Part shown: positions 34,401 to 43,139 of the stretch, in pieces
Numbering within the stretch: the stretch's first letter is position 1
How the letters are laid out: every line of letters begins with the position of its first letter
DNA from: Nansenia antarctica
Lineage: Eukaryota; Chordata; Actinopteri; Argentiniformes; Microstomatidae
Length of the DNA stretch: 64,000 bases
Assembly: GCA_963989245.1 (NCBI GenBank)
Contig: OZ022345.1
Location: 21,983,696-22,047,695 of the forward strand
Direction of reading: 5' to 3'
Program-made: the position numbers and the translations under genes
Notes under the pieces: model-generated
Databases searched by the model: none
Told to the model about the DNA's origin: nothing
Seen by the model: only the letters and a program-made list of their open reading frames with translations

Positions 34401-34806
34401 TGTACACCAGAGAATACACTCAGGAGAGAAACCATACCAGTGCACACAGTGTGGCAAGAATTTCACTCAGGCAGGATCCCTAGTTGAACACCAGAGAATA
34501 CACACAGGAGAGAAACCATACCAGTGCTCCCAGTGTGGCAAGAATTTCACTCAGGCAGGATCCCTAGTTGAACACCAGAGAATACACACAGGAGAGAAAC
34601 CATACCAGTGCTCCCAGTGTGAGAAATGTTTTACTCAAGCAGGACACCTAATTATGCACCAGAGAATACACACAGGAGAGAAACCATACCAGTGCTCCCA
34701 GTGTGGGAAGTGTTTCACTCGGGCAGATACCCTAAGGACGCATCAGAGAATACACTCAGTATTTCTTCAGGGAGTTTGTTCCAGGAGCATGCAGCAGCGT
34801 GACTGA
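22491..34806 (+). CDS. C2H2 zinc-finger protein, fish type, three exons visible, seven fingers
   Basis: Exons are 22491-22669, 23536-23870 and 34091-34806, each with AG/GT borders (TTCGTAG, GTAAGT; TTTCTAG, GTAAGT; TTCTTACAG). Phases 2 and 1 match, so the parts join without a break: 398 codons from the first ATG (22524) to the TGA at 34806. The frame is open upstream of that ATG to the acceptor, so an earlier coding exon is possible. Exon 2 encodes acidic repeats (VKEEDGG, MVKEE), common in fish zinc-finger genes. Exon 3 encodes a linker, seven C2H2 fingers with HTGEKPYQC linkers, and 14 or so residues from LINE sequence. Fingers 4 and 5 are nearly identical. It is probably a nuclear DNA-binding regulator; the target is unknown. 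Intron 2 is about 10.2 kb of transposons. Confidence 0.78.
22722..23020. mobile_element. Palindromic hAT-like MITE in intron 1 of the zinc-finger gene
   Basis: 299 bases with imperfect inverted arms of about 120 bases, beginning CAGGGTTCGACA and ending TGTCGAACCCTG. The element is flanked by the 5-base direct repeat GTTCA (22717-22721 and 23021-23025). The CAGGG start fits hAT termini, and some hAT groups make 5-bp duplications, but assignment is tentative. No coding capacity. Confidence 0.75.
23925..24446 (-). pseudogene. L2/Rex-like LINE: 3' end (copy a)
   Basis: On -, it encodes the C-terminal end of a LINE RT ORF (SAAACSWNKLPEEIKQ, then IFKSKLKTFMF). The 3' UTR follows and ends in a tail at 23935-23990 (ATGAAATGTGCCGTACAA, then AAACTTGCCTTGCC). 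Part of the coding end is expanded into a 27-28 base tandem repeat (GGAGGAGATCTGATATGAAT...) at 24275-24446. The core of the same LINE lies at 28270-28720 and 32820-33170. It is inactive and antisense in intron 2 of the zinc-finger gene. Confidence 0.65.
24275..24446. repeat. 27-28 bp minisatellite within the LINE end
   Basis: About six copies of a unit containing GGAGATCTGATATGAATA and variable spacers. Fewer copies occur in the paralogous segment at 28196-28266. Confidence 0.85.
25100..25275 (-). pseudogene. Tc1-like transposase N-terminal fragment
   Basis: On -, after ATGGGCAAGACC, one frame reads GKDVRDNIVDLHKAG, then a GYKTISKQL phrase, and TINRPRSG in a shifted frame. These match the paired-like helix-turn-helix start of Tc1 transposases. 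At least one indel breaks the frame, and the catalytic DDE part is absent. Confidence 0.65.
25600..26195 (+). pseudogene. Rex1-like LINE 3' fragment
   Basis: The + frame 25530-25931 encodes a LINE RT C-terminal segment (MAQVMYKVKNKMLPDC, then GVNLWNTFEKEMK). The 3' UTR contains GGGTAGGCGCAATAAGCC and ends AATAAACATTC with (AATC)n. I recognise this as a Rex1/Babar-type fish LINE tail. The codons upstream of about 25620 belong to the surrounding repeat. No catalytic residues are present. Confidence 0.65.
27986..28730 (-). pseudogene. L2/Rex-like LINE: 3' end (copy b) and post-catalytic RT region
   Basis: 27986-28265 duplicates the LINE end at 24061-24446 with fewer minisatellite units. From 28266 to 28720, - frames with several indels give typical post-catalytic LINE phrases such as FVSSRLDYC-like and GLSKGAVRKLQL-like stretches. 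It continues, after a 4.1 kb interruption, into the RT core at 32820-33170. Heavily decayed. Confidence 0.6.
28731..29105. other. Unassigned insert in the LINE
   Basis: Interrupts the antisense LINE. No coding sequence or clear terminal repeats recognised. Confidence 0.3.
29106..29290 (-). repeat. LINE 3' tail-like repeat
   Basis: Read on -, it contains GAGCCCTTGGGGCTCAATG and ACCTGTATAAATAAAGG, like the 3' end of common fish LINEs. A related tail occurs at 47570-47650. Confidence 0.5.
29278..29545. repeat. Tandem repeat of GTCTAAAACTAAACTAAAAC
   Basis: Irregular copies of a 26-base unit, plus a longer unit containing CAGTCTAAGATAATCTAAAC and TTTCCGTCAATATA repeated twice. Confidence 0.85.
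29549..29899 (-). pseudogene. Fragment of a second LINE RT C-terminus
   Basis: On -, the frame includes LRTAALALVYSTSEYCAPVW then CRSAHT, a phrase typical of the region after the palm in some fish LINE RTs. Only 30-35 residues are convincing; the rest is out of frame. The family was not determined. Confidence 0.5.
30171..30361. mobile_element. 191-bp palindromic MITE with telomere-like repeats in its arms
   Basis: Starts GTTACGGTACATGTGGGAA and ends with the exact inverse. TTAGGG repeats lie just inside the left arm (AGGGTTAGGGTTAGG), and their complement lies inside the right arm. It is flanked by AT repeats, so a target duplication cannot be read uniquely. It directly abuts the left end of the Tc1-like element at 30364. 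Confidence 0.75.
30364..32776 (-). mobile_element. Tc1/mariner-like transposon with long terminal inverted repeats
   Basis: Inverted repeats of about 250 bases (30364-30620 and 32515-32776), for example TATTCTTCTGTTGGTATTCA on the left and its complement on the right. The transposase C-terminus lies on - at 32517-32134: QDDNARPHRARI carries the second catalytic Asp, and SPDLNPIEHLWD the third acidic residue. The N-terminal two thirds are missing, so this copy cannot move on its own. A hAT element is inserted inside it at 30742-32136. Confidence 0.8.
30742..32136 (-). mobile_element. hAT transposon with BED-finger transposase remnants, inserted in the Tc1-like element
   Basis: Terminal TAGGGCTGGGT (30747) and its complement GAACCCAGCCCTA (ends 32136). 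The 8-base duplication ATATACAG lies at 30734-30741 and 32137-32144, with five extra bases on the left. On -, 32017-31661 encodes a BED zinc finger (VWVHFGCKDYDD, CKLCAVEV, HLLRHH). 31724-31431 gives a mid-transposase segment (CDSWTSRAMDSY). Part of the BED region is repeated in inverse orientation at 31390-31483. The catalytic C-terminus is absent. Confidence 0.82.
32820..33170 (-). pseudogene. L2/Rex-like LINE: RT core
   Basis: On -, with one or two indels: VLVLLDWFRSYLQD, then VSDQIKMTCGVPQGS and the catalytic YADD-like KYADD. In related elements VLVLLD is followed by SAAFDTV and more before the WFRSYL phrase. Here the two are joined directly, an internal deletion that removes the first catalytic Asp block. 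It connects to 28730-27986 and 24446-23925. Confidence 0.65.
33171..34090. other. Rest of zinc-finger intron 2
   Basis: A 33-base direct duplication (GGCTGTGATGAGTTTGGAGG...) lies at 33318-33383. A short tail-like repeat (ACTTTTATTTGTATAGCGC) lies at 33514-33555. The remainder holds no recognised gene and ends in the pyrimidine-rich acceptor at 34090. Confidence 0.45.
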
Positions 34807-35107
34807 AAGCTGCTGCACCGTGTTTTAAATATTTTTTTAATTTAAAAATAAATTAAAAGGCTGTAGCCAAAAATACAGATAAAAAGGGAGACAACTCTTG
34901 TAAACTGAAATCTAAAACATAATGAGATAAAACAAAAACAATTATTTCTTACTGTAACTTGTTTAGTGAAGGCAACCACTTCTTCAAAGGCCAGTGTAGG
35001 GGCTGATTGATTGGTTGATTGATTGGTGATGAGAGTCTGCTGGGCTCCAAAAAAGGCTGCTTGGATGGGTGTGGCAGTGGGGGTGGGATTGTGATGGCGA
35101 GTGGGGG

Positions 35108-35166
<59 letters not shown>

Positions 35167-35930
35167 TGTATGAAGCAGAACCATGCCAGAATTTCCTTCC
35201 ACCATCACAACTATACTTAGATTGGCATCCCTCTAAACCAATCAATGCATCCAATCTGGCCTTCAACCAATGGGCTTCACCAGCAAGGCCAATATAAAAA
35301 GACTGGGACATCCCCTAGCAAGCCTTTTGCTGAAAGCATGTGTTGTTTTTTTTAGCTCTAGCAATAGTTGTATTTGGGGTCTTTTTTGTGCCTAGTGAAT
35401 CTAGTAAGTGCTTTTAGTTCTGTAGTTTACTTTTTAGCCATATTCTTCATTGTACCACACTTTGTAGTCTTCTAAGCCTTTGAGCACATTTCTTCTCAGA
35501 CCTCTTTATCCTCTAACACCCTACATTAGAAAAGAAAAAACGTTTCTTCCTTTCTCTAGCACTGTGACTGCCAATGGCACGTGTTCATATCAAAGGTTTT
35601 ACTTACAAAGACTGTTGTATAGTTGGTTCACTTACTTAGACAAATGTACTTATTACAAACAGGGAAGACCCATTATGCTCAGTTTGGGCAGAAGTTTTAG
35701 TTTGGTCAGCTGTTTAGCCATTTGGCTGCTTTTACTGTTCTTTCACTTTGTATTAGGAACACATAAGAAAACTTCAAACCCAATAAAGTCTGTAAATCAA
35801 GGTGCTGCAGTTAATTTCTGTCTTTTGGGATTTGTGAGAAATGTATACAAAAGGCCTCATATGTTTTATTTAAAATATTATTATTCCCTCAGGTAGGCCT
35901 ACATCTTATGTTAGTCTCAAATGGGCCTTA
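34807..35930. other. Region downstream of the zinc-finger stop
   Basis: AT-rich probable 3' UTR; AAATAAATTAAAAGG at 34846 could serve as a polyadenylation region. A (TG)n microsatellite follows. The 138-codon ORF at 35480 has no recognisable features. Confidence 0.35.
35109..35162. repeat. (TG)n microsatellite
   Basis: About 26 TG units, ending in TGCGCG. Confidence 0.97.
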
Positions 35931-36182
35931 TTTTGTTTGTAAATGTTTACTTGCTGTTGCACTACTACTACGACTGTTTTATATCTTAAAGTTATTTTGT
36001 TTGTAAATGTTCACTTGCTGTTGCACTACTACTACGACTGTTTTATATCTTAAAGTTATTTTGTTTGTAATTGTTTACTTGCTGTTGCACTACTACTACG
36101 ACTGTTTTATATCTTAAAATTATTTTGTTTGTAAATTTTCACTTGCTGTTGCACTACTACTACGACTGTTTTATATCTTAAA
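35928..36182. repeat. 64-bp tandem repeat, about 4 copies
   Basis: Unit GTTATTTTGTTTGTAAATGT... through CTACTACTACGACTG to TTTTATATCTTAAA, with a few substitutions between copies. Confidence 0.93.
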
Positions 36183-36414
36183 TGGATATTGCACTGATTG
36201 GCATCTGTGAGAGCCACATTTCAGGTTTTATAAGGGGTTGATTTTCTTGTCACCATACCAGGTAGACAATAAAAAAAAGTTCTATAGCATTCACTCTCTG
36301 TTGGTATTTTTTCCTGTTTTACAAAGGTTTTGAGCAGTGCCAGACTAAGTGTTAGCAATAATTTTACATCGAGGTGAGTATGCGGCTCAAAAAACATGTT
36401 TTTTTGTTTTGTTT

Positions 36415-36505
36415 TTTCAAACGCCGTGGTATCGGATCGGTACTCGGTATCGGCAAGTACTGCACGGTCAGGTATCGGTATCGGGATCAAAAAATGGTAT
36501 CGGAA
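36415..36505. repeat. Possible hAT terminus with GGTATCGG repeats
   Basis: Repeated GGTATCGG/TCGGTAC motifs like the subterminal repeats of some fish hAT elements. No second end was identified. Confidence 0.3.
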
Positions 36506-36597
36506 CTAATTTAGATGTTCACAAATCATCTTTATTATGACATAGCCTATGTCACGCATGAACATATAAATCATGAAAAATCAAAACACATTAGGAC

Positions 36598-36836
36598 ACA
36601 TATTCTGACCCCTCCCTCAAAATGCTCCCTGTTCCAACTAAAGACATGAAAGGCAGGCTGCCATATTCTGACCCCCTCCCTCAAAATGCTCCCTGTTCCA
36701 ACTAAAGACATGAAAGGCAGGCTGCCATATTCTGACCCCTCCCTCAAAATGCTCCCTGTTCCAACTAAAGACATGAAAGACAGGCTGCCATATTCTGACC
36801 CCCTCCCTCAAAATGCTCCCTGTTCCAACTACAAAC
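36598..36836. repeat. 62-63 bp tandem repeat, about 4 copies
   Basis: Unit ATTCTGACCCCTCCCTCAAA... to ...GGCAGGCTGCCAT. The copies differ by one C in a run. Confidence 0.93.
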
Positions 36837-37321
36837 ATGTGCTTTCTAGCAGTGGTGTAGGTGACTGAAGTGGGTAGTCTATAATATTATTATAAAAGCA
36901 AACATTCTGAAATTGTTCGGTTTTTACATCAGTGGTGGATAAGAAGTGCAGTGAGCAAAACATGTAGGTTAACCACAATACATGTGAGGGGGGATACATA
37001 ATATAATACATAAACGTATTACTTGTAAACTATTATGTAGTGATGGCGAGATGAAGCCGACGCTTCGGAGCGTGTGTCGAGTAACAGAGGCAGATTTTTG
37101 TGAAGCGCGTACCGAGGCGTGTGTTGATGACGTATATGGTAAGAGTGACGCTTCGTCTTCCGGCCGTACCACGTGACCGATTCGGGAAGTGGCTCGGATT
37201 TGGCGCGAGACTCGAAACATAAAAGGGACAGATGAACGCAATGGATTCCCCCTCACAGTTTGTTGACTTGCAACTTTATAGTTTGTTTGTTTGCAATCTT
37301 TTGGAGCTTCTTTTTTTTGCG

Positions 37322-39688
37322 ATGGAACCAGCGAGAAAGAGGAGATATTCCCCTGTCTGGGAACATTTTGATCTGATCTCTCCTAATAAGGTATGCACTA
37401 TGAATGAATGAATGAATGGACTTTATTGTCATTGCTACAGTACAGGTACCAAACAACGAAATTTAGGAGGGGTGGCACATAGTAATAGGAGGGGTATGCA
37501 CATAGTAATAAATAATAACTAGTGTACTATACTGTAAATAAATGTGACAACAATGTGTATCGTCCCTTGTTCTAATGTCTTTCTTCTAATTTCTGCTATT
37601 GTAAAAGGTGAAGTGTCTGGTGTGTTCAAAAGAACTTGGATACAGCAATAACACTTCATCTATGCTGAGGCATTATAGAGCCCTGCATGAGAACAAGGAG
37701 ACCAACCAAGGTGGACCAAGCTCAGGTAAGCCTTTTTAGGATGCAATGATAAGACAGCATACAAACATACAATTACATGGTACGTTTTTATTAGACAACA
37801 TTAATTTATATTTTAAATATGACTAATGAATGACATCTGCAATTGAATACTGGTTTTTTTTTCATCAGCACTGAAGACTGATGTGGATGAGGCCTTGGTC
37901 AATATGGTGATTGAGGATTGCCAGCCCTTCACCATTGTGGAGGACAAAGGGTTCAGAAAGCTTGTTAAAGCTTTCAACCCTACCTATGTTCTCCCCACAA
38001 GGCAGGTGTGTATGTGAGCACATGAAGCATTTTTCCCCATTTCCCCATTTCCCCATATATGCCATTCCAAGAGTGTTCCCTTCTTTCCTTTAGGCTTTGA
38101 AAGCTATGGTGGAGGCCAGATATCAGGAGTCCAAGGAGAAAGCCAAAGCCATTGTGTTGAAGGCATCTGCAGTTAGCTTGACAACAGACATGTGGACCTC
38201 CATCAACACTGATGCATATCTGGCTGTGACCTGCCATTTTATAGATGAAAGCACCTCTTTGCACACTGTTGTTTTAGGGGTGCTATATTTCCCTGATGCA
38301 CATACTGCTGTGAATTTGGCCACCGTCAAAGCAGCACTTATGGCCCAGTGGGGTATTACCACCAAAGTGTCTTGCATGGTGACGGATGGCGCAGCAAATA
38401 TGGCTGCTTGTGCCAAGGAGTTGCGCTTGCGTCACTCAATTTGTGTGGTGCACACTTTAAATTTACTTGTAAAAAAGGCTATTAAAGAAAACGACGTGTT
38501 GGCTGACATCCGGGTACATTCTCGGAAGATTGTGGGCTATTTTAAGAGCAGCACCAATGCAAAGGTGAATTCCTTTCTTTCATTGCAATATTCTAAATGA
38601 CGCTGTTTGGTTTAAGTTGCTGCTGCAGTGACTCTTGAATTAATCACTTTTTGTTGGCAAATTTTATAGGAGAGGCTGACACTGGTGCAGGAGCAAATGG
38701 GCCGGCCGGCACTGAAGCTGATCCAAGAGGTGGATACACGCTGGAACAGTACATACCATATGCTGCAGCGTGTGTATGACCTCAAGGAGCCTATAGCAGC
38801 AGCTTTGGCCGGCCTACGTACTGACATTGTCCCACTCACATTGGAACAATATGACATCATCGCAGAATGTCTAAAAGTGCTAGCCCCATTCAATGATGCC
38901 ACAGTTGAGCTGTCAGAGGAGAAGAGAGTGTCCAGTTCAAAAGTTATTCCTCTTTTATCCATGCTATACCACACACTGGAGGAGGAGGAAATGGGACGTG
39001 TCCAAACACAAGAGAGCATGGCAATGGTTGAGAGTCTAAGAAAACAATTAAAGGATAAGCTGTACTCATTGCAATCGATGAGCGTAATGTCACTGGCGAC
39101 ACTGCTTGATCCACGTTTTTAAAAGATAGGATTCTTTAGCCACAATAAAGCAGCAGAGGCCGAAAATAGGCTCATTTTGGAATGTGCTACCGTTATACGA
39201 AACAGCGCCGCCTCCTCCTCTTCCTCCTCCTCCTCCTCCTCGTCATCACAACCCCCCATATCAGAAGCTTCGCAGCCTGTGACTCAAGGTAAAGTATACT
39301 GGATACATTCTAATTGTCTTATTGTATATATTCACTGACACTGACAGCCTGTTTGTCTGTTTTAGGTAACAAACTGTGGCGTCGTTTAGACACCACAGTC
39401 ATGCAGGCGAGGACCCAAAATGTAACTGCAGACGCAACAGTGGAGGTCCATACCTACCTGGCTGAACCAAACAACGAAAGGATGCAGAACCCCCTACAGT
39501 ATTGGGAAGAACACAAACATGTGTATCCTAATTTGTATAAACTTGCCGTTAATTATCTATGTATCCCAGCTTCATCTGTGCCCTGTGAAAGGATCTTTTC
39601 TAAAGCAGGTGAAATTGTCTAAAAAAAAAGAAACCGCCTGAAGCCCAGCACTGTGGAGAAATTGTTATTTTTAAATAAAAATGAATAA
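37322..39688 (+). pseudogene. hAT transposase (ZBED-like), six exons, two premature stops
   Basis: Exons 37322-37390, 37608-37725, 37869-38005, 38094-38564, 38670-39288 and 39366-39688 have AG/GT borders and compatible phases. Order: BED zinc finger (SPVWEHFDLI; CLVCSKEL; MLRHYRALH), a linker with NPTYVLPTRQ, the RNase H-like catalytic region (LTTDMWTS; VTDGAANM), an insertion domain with DTRWNSTYHML, and the C-terminal dimerisation region (YWEEHKHVYPNLY, CERIFSKAGEIV). Stops at 39120-39122 (after LLDPRF) and 39620-39622 (after GEIV) are in frame with continuing homology on both sides, so they are nonsense changes. The protein is probably inactive, though the locus is recent. Intron 1 carries a LINE tail insertion. 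Confidence 0.85.
37394..37485 (-). repeat. LINE/SINE tail in intron 1 of the hAT transposase
   Basis: (ATGA)n then GGACTTTATTGTCATTGC and ACAACGAAATTTAGG, the reverse of the tail at 20860-20990. Confidence 0.6.
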
Positions 39689-39909
39689 ATGAATAAAATG
39701 TTGTTGTTCCTAGTAACACAAGCACATTTATTCAATTCAAAGCTTCACACACCAAAGCCACGGTGTCATCATCACTCTGCCTGCTAGACATTTATTGTCC
39801 ACTTGATGGCGCAGTAGAGCAAATGAAGCAACATGAAGCTTCGGTCCATGTGTGACGCAATTTGATGGAAAGCTTCAACAGTTCAAGAAGCTTCATCTCG
39901 CCATCACTA

Positions 39910-40500
39910 ATTGACAGTATTGATCACATGCTGCTAAATTCTGTCTTTCTCCTCCATGGTCCATGTGTCTCACAGGGAGTCGTCCGCCACCTCCTCTGGG
40001 CTCTAGGCAAGGCGAGCGGCCATTTTGGACCCTGCTAAATACAGAGGGTGGGGGTGGTGGACTGTGCCATCTCCCGGGAGACTACAGGGGGAGGGATTGG
40101 TTTAGTTTAACTGTTTATATTATTTGTTTAACATTGGCATTATGTATGCAAGTCATTCAAATGGCATAAATGTGTGTTGCATAACTTTATTGCTTGTGTT
40201 GAATTGTTTGAGTATAGTTGTTCATTTATGTATTAGTTTAATTAATTGATTCCCTGTATGATTTAAATGTACCTGACCAGGTCTATATATACCTTGAGGT
40301 CATCAGTGTCAGTAGGCTCGTGTTCTGTTCTTGTTCTGTTCAGTTATCCGTTAATTTGGGCCCGTCCATTATGTAATTTATTTTCCTTTGTAACCCACTG
40401 TTGGTTTTTGTTAACCCTGTATTATTTTTGGGTAAATAAAAACCCTTAATTTTCACATTTTCCCTGTGTCCTCGTGCCTATACTTGCTCGGTCCATCACA
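39910..40500 (+). mobile_element. Gmr1-like Gypsy element: 5' LTR, truncated
   Basis: 591 bases align end to end with 45660-46252 of the 3' LTR, with roughly eight differences. It ends CGGTCCATCACA. The first 166 or so bases of the LTR are missing and the hAT element sits exactly at the break. The TATATATA of GGTCTATATATACC (about 40281) could be the promoter. Confidence 0.85.
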
Positions 40501-40502
40501 AG

Positions 40503-40519
40503 TGGTGTCAGAAGTGGGA
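40503..40519 (+). other. Primer-binding site of the Gmr1-like element
   Basis: TGGTGTCAGAAGTGGGA begins two bases after the LTR end, a common Ty3/Gypsy primer-binding sequence. Confidence 0.75.
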
Positions 40520-40580
40520 TATTGCAAGTAGAGGACACAGGTACGTTTTTTTTCTTAATTTTTTCCCCCTGCCTCCTACT

Positions 40581-42836
40581 ATGGAAATGTCAAGGCGTGG
40601 GAGAAGCAATAGAGGGGGCGCTGGCCAAGAGCAAATGGCCGAAGCGGAAGAAATTGGAGGTGACATGGAGCCTGAATACGAGGACGACGGCAAACCATCC
40701 AGAGAACCAACCATTGCAGACCTGACTAGCATACTTCGGGCCCACATGGCGCAGCAACACAGCCGGGAGAATCAATGGGAAGCTGAGGCAGCACGGCAAG
40801 AGCAGAGGTTTAAAGCACTACAGCAACACTTTAGTCTCCTACAACTAGAGGTTCAAGCACAGACTTCTCCAGTTCCTTTACCACCTAGTGGGGAGCAAAG
40901 TCCGCTAAGAGGGAGATCCACAGACCAGGTATGTGACCCTGCACAGGACGGTTGGGGCCCTGGAGCCAGCCAGCAAGATGACAGCCCGTCTGGTCAGTAT
41001 CGGTTTACTAGAGAACCCAAACTGGAAAAATTGACTGATTCAGATGACATTGAACATTTTTTAATAACTTTTGAGCGCCTTGCTGTGGCATTTCGGTGGC
41101 AGAAATCAGATTGGGCCTTCCGACTCATCCCTTTACTCACTGGCAAAGCCAGAAGTGCATATGTACACATGAATATTGATGACTCACTTAATTATGATAG
41201 TGTCAAAATGGCAATTCTTCAGAAGTACGATATTAATCCTGAGACATACAGACAAAGGTTTCGATCGTTGGAGGTACAGGCCAATGAAACCCCTAAGGAG
41301 CTGTATGTAAGGCTTAAAGAACTATATGGGAAATGGGTCCAGCCTAAAGGCAAAACTATGAGTGACATTGGGGAAATCATTATATGTGAACAATTCTTGA
41401 GAATGTTGTCCCCTGAGCTACAGGTGTGGATTAAAGAGCATGATCCTGCTACTGCTGCCGAGGCTGCTGGCCTTGCCAATGTCTTCGTAGCTGCCCGGCA
41501 GAAGGGCCAGCTGTGGGGCCATGTTGCCTGGGAGAGGACCGGAGACACTCGGAGACCAACCTCTCAATATCCAAACTTCAGAACATTCACTGATGTGGAT
41601 AAGCCTCCTCAAAGGGAGAACCAACCTATGACATTTAATAGACCAAAGGAAAAAGTCCCTATTTGCTACCTATGTGGACAGGAGGGTCATACCAAACCAA
41701 TGTGCCCTATAAATAGTGCCAAGTTAAGCCACCTGTGTTATGTCCCACGGTGCAGGACTCAGCCGGAGTCTAAGCCTGAACAGCCAGTAAGGGAGACTAC
41801 AGTGGAGATCAATGGACAGGAGCTCATGGCCCTGATTGACACTGGGAGCTCTCAAACCCTTGTCCATCAGCAATATGTACCACCTCGGTTTGTGCGCACC
41901 ACAGAAACTGTTTCCATATGCTGTGTGCATGGTGATGAGAAGCCTTACCCCACTGCTGATTTGTATATTAAAGTACAGGGACAAACATACCTGCTCAGTG
42001 TTGGCGTTGCTCATAACCTGCCCTTTCCTGTTGTACTAGGACATGACCTTCCTGTTTTGCTTGATCTACTGCAGCCATCTGCACCGGTTGGCCTTGATCT
42101 GCTACAGCCACTTCAGACCTGCAATGTTGCTGTTACCAGAGCTCAGGCTAAGCAGGCCAATGAACCGGACCAGACCCTTGCTGCCTTGCCTTTCTATGAT
42201 TCAGAGGTAGAGGCCAAGCCAGGTAAAACACGCAAGTCTCACAGGCAAAAGAGAAGAGATAAGTTTCACTGTACGGTTGTTAATTCACAAGCCGAGCAGG
42301 CACCAGAGCTTCCCCTAGGCTTCCAATTTCCCACTAACGTTATTGAAATGCAGCAAGCAGACTTCAGCCTAGCTGACTGTTTGAAGAAAGCCAGAGGGAG
42401 AGGAGAAGATGAGGCTAAGTTTGAGAGTGGCCCTGATCATTTCTTTCTACAGCAAGGTATCCTGTATCGCCAGTATAAATCTGCTAAGCAGATGGTGGTT
42501 CCAGAAGCGACCCGAGAAGTACTACTCACCTTGGGACATTCCATCCCCTGGGCTGGCCACCTAGGGAAGCACAGAACCACCGCTCGCATACAGCGACACT
42601 TTTTCTGGCCTAGAATGCGTAAAGATATAGCCATATATTGTAGAAGATGTTCTCAATGCCAGTTGACCTCAGGTAGAGGCTCTGCCAGAGCTCCCCTTCA
42701 GCCATTACTTATTATAGGAACTCCATTTGAACGGCTTGGAATGGATGTTGTTGGGCCCCTGGAGAAGAGTAAATCCGGTAACCGGTTCATGTTGGTAATA
42801 ACAGATTACGCCACAAAATATCCTGAAGATAGATAA
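40581..42836 (+). CDS. Gmr1-like Gypsy: gag (SCAN-like), protease and first part of integrase
   Basis: 751-codon ORF. The gag capsid region around DIEHFLITFERLAVAF then WAFRLIPLLTGKARSAY resembles the SCAN domain; SCAN is known to derive from Gmr1-like gag. A CCHC knuckle CYLCGQEGHTKPMCP follows, then protease with ALIDTGSSQTLVHQ. Without any RT the frame continues into integrase: HHCC finger (GHSIPWAGHLGKH to CRRCSQC) and first catalytic Asp in RLGMDVVGPLEKS. It stops at 42836 inside an inserted sequence. Integrase upstream of RT is the hallmark of the Gmr1 group (Goodwin and Poulter described such deuterostome elements). Confidence 0.88.
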   Translation: MEMSRRGRSNRGGAGQEQMAEAEEIGGDMEPEYEDDGKPSREPTIADLTSILRAHMAQQHSRENQWEAEAARQEQRFKALQQHFSLLQLEVQAQTSPVPLPPSGEQSPLRGRSTDQVCDPAQDGWGPGASQQDDSPSGQYRFTREPKLEKLTDSDDIEHFLITFERLAVAFRWQKSDWAFRLIPLLTGKARSAYVHMNIDDSLNYDSVKMAILQKYDINPETYRQRFRSLEVQANETPKELYVRLKELYGKWVQPKGKTMSDIGEIIICEQFLRMLSPELQVWIKEHDPATAAEAAGLANVFVAARQKGQLWGHVAWERTGDTRRPTSQYPNFRTFTDVDKPPQRENQPMTFNRPKEKVPICYLCGQEGHTKPMCPINSAKLSHLCYVPRCRTQPESKPEQPVRETTVEINGQELMALIDTGSSQTLVHQQYVPPRFVRTTETVSICCVHGDEKPYPTADLYIKVQGQTYLLSVGVAHNLPFPVVLGHDLPVLLDLLQPSAPVGLDLLQPLQTCNVAVTRAQAKQANEPDQTLAALPFYDSEVEAKPGKTRKSHRQKRRDKFHCTVVNSQAEQAPELPLGFQFPTNVIEMQQADFSLADCLKKARGRGEDEAKFESGPDHFFLQQGILYRQYKSAKQMVVPEATREVLLTLGHSIPWAGHLGKHRTTARIQRHFFWPRMRKDIAIYCRRCSQCQLTSGRGSARAPLQPLLIIGTPFERLGMDVVGPLEKSKSGNRFMLVITDYATKYPEDR

Positions 42837-43139
42837 TTAGACTTAGGAACAAGGGTTATTTGAGACACTAGCACTGCCTCTAAGGAGAGGTTATTTGCAT
42901 GTAGAGCATTTTCACAAAATGTGATACCATTCCTTAATCCTTTTCATGCAAAACAATATCATATCAAATGTCTACCTCCACCAACTTACCCTGGTTTAGG
43001 GGAATGTGTTACCTGAAAAATGTCATCCTGTTTCAAGAAATGGGTTTAAGCAATCAAGAAAATAATAAAGTTTGCTCCAGCATGGCTTAAACTGAAAGTG
43101 TGTAATATTTTCAGTAATTTCAAATAGTTATATATAATG
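42828..43139. other. About 310-bp insertion splitting the integrase
   Basis: Coding homology stops at KYPE (about 42827) and resumes at PLRFVKAKN (about 43142). The sequence between is AT-rich with stops in all frames. No inverted ends, poly(A) or GT-AG borders were recognised, so its origin is unknown. Confidence 0.7.

Larger units (their letters stand above)
37038..39909 (+). mobile_element. hAT transposon, near full length
   Basis: Inverted ends TAGTGATGGCGAGATGAAGC (37038) and CTTCATCTCGCCATCACTA (to 39909), enclosing a hAT transposase gene on +. The flanking octamers differ (CTATTATG left, ATTGACAG right), so no target duplication remains. The right end abuts the Gmr1-like LTR at an internal LTR position. 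The left flank is unrelated to that LTR. Confidence 0.85.

Noticed and set aside
35480..35896. 138-codon ORF downstream of the zinc-finger gene
   Set aside because: No recognisable domain, AT-rich hydrophobic composition and no splice or conservation evidence.
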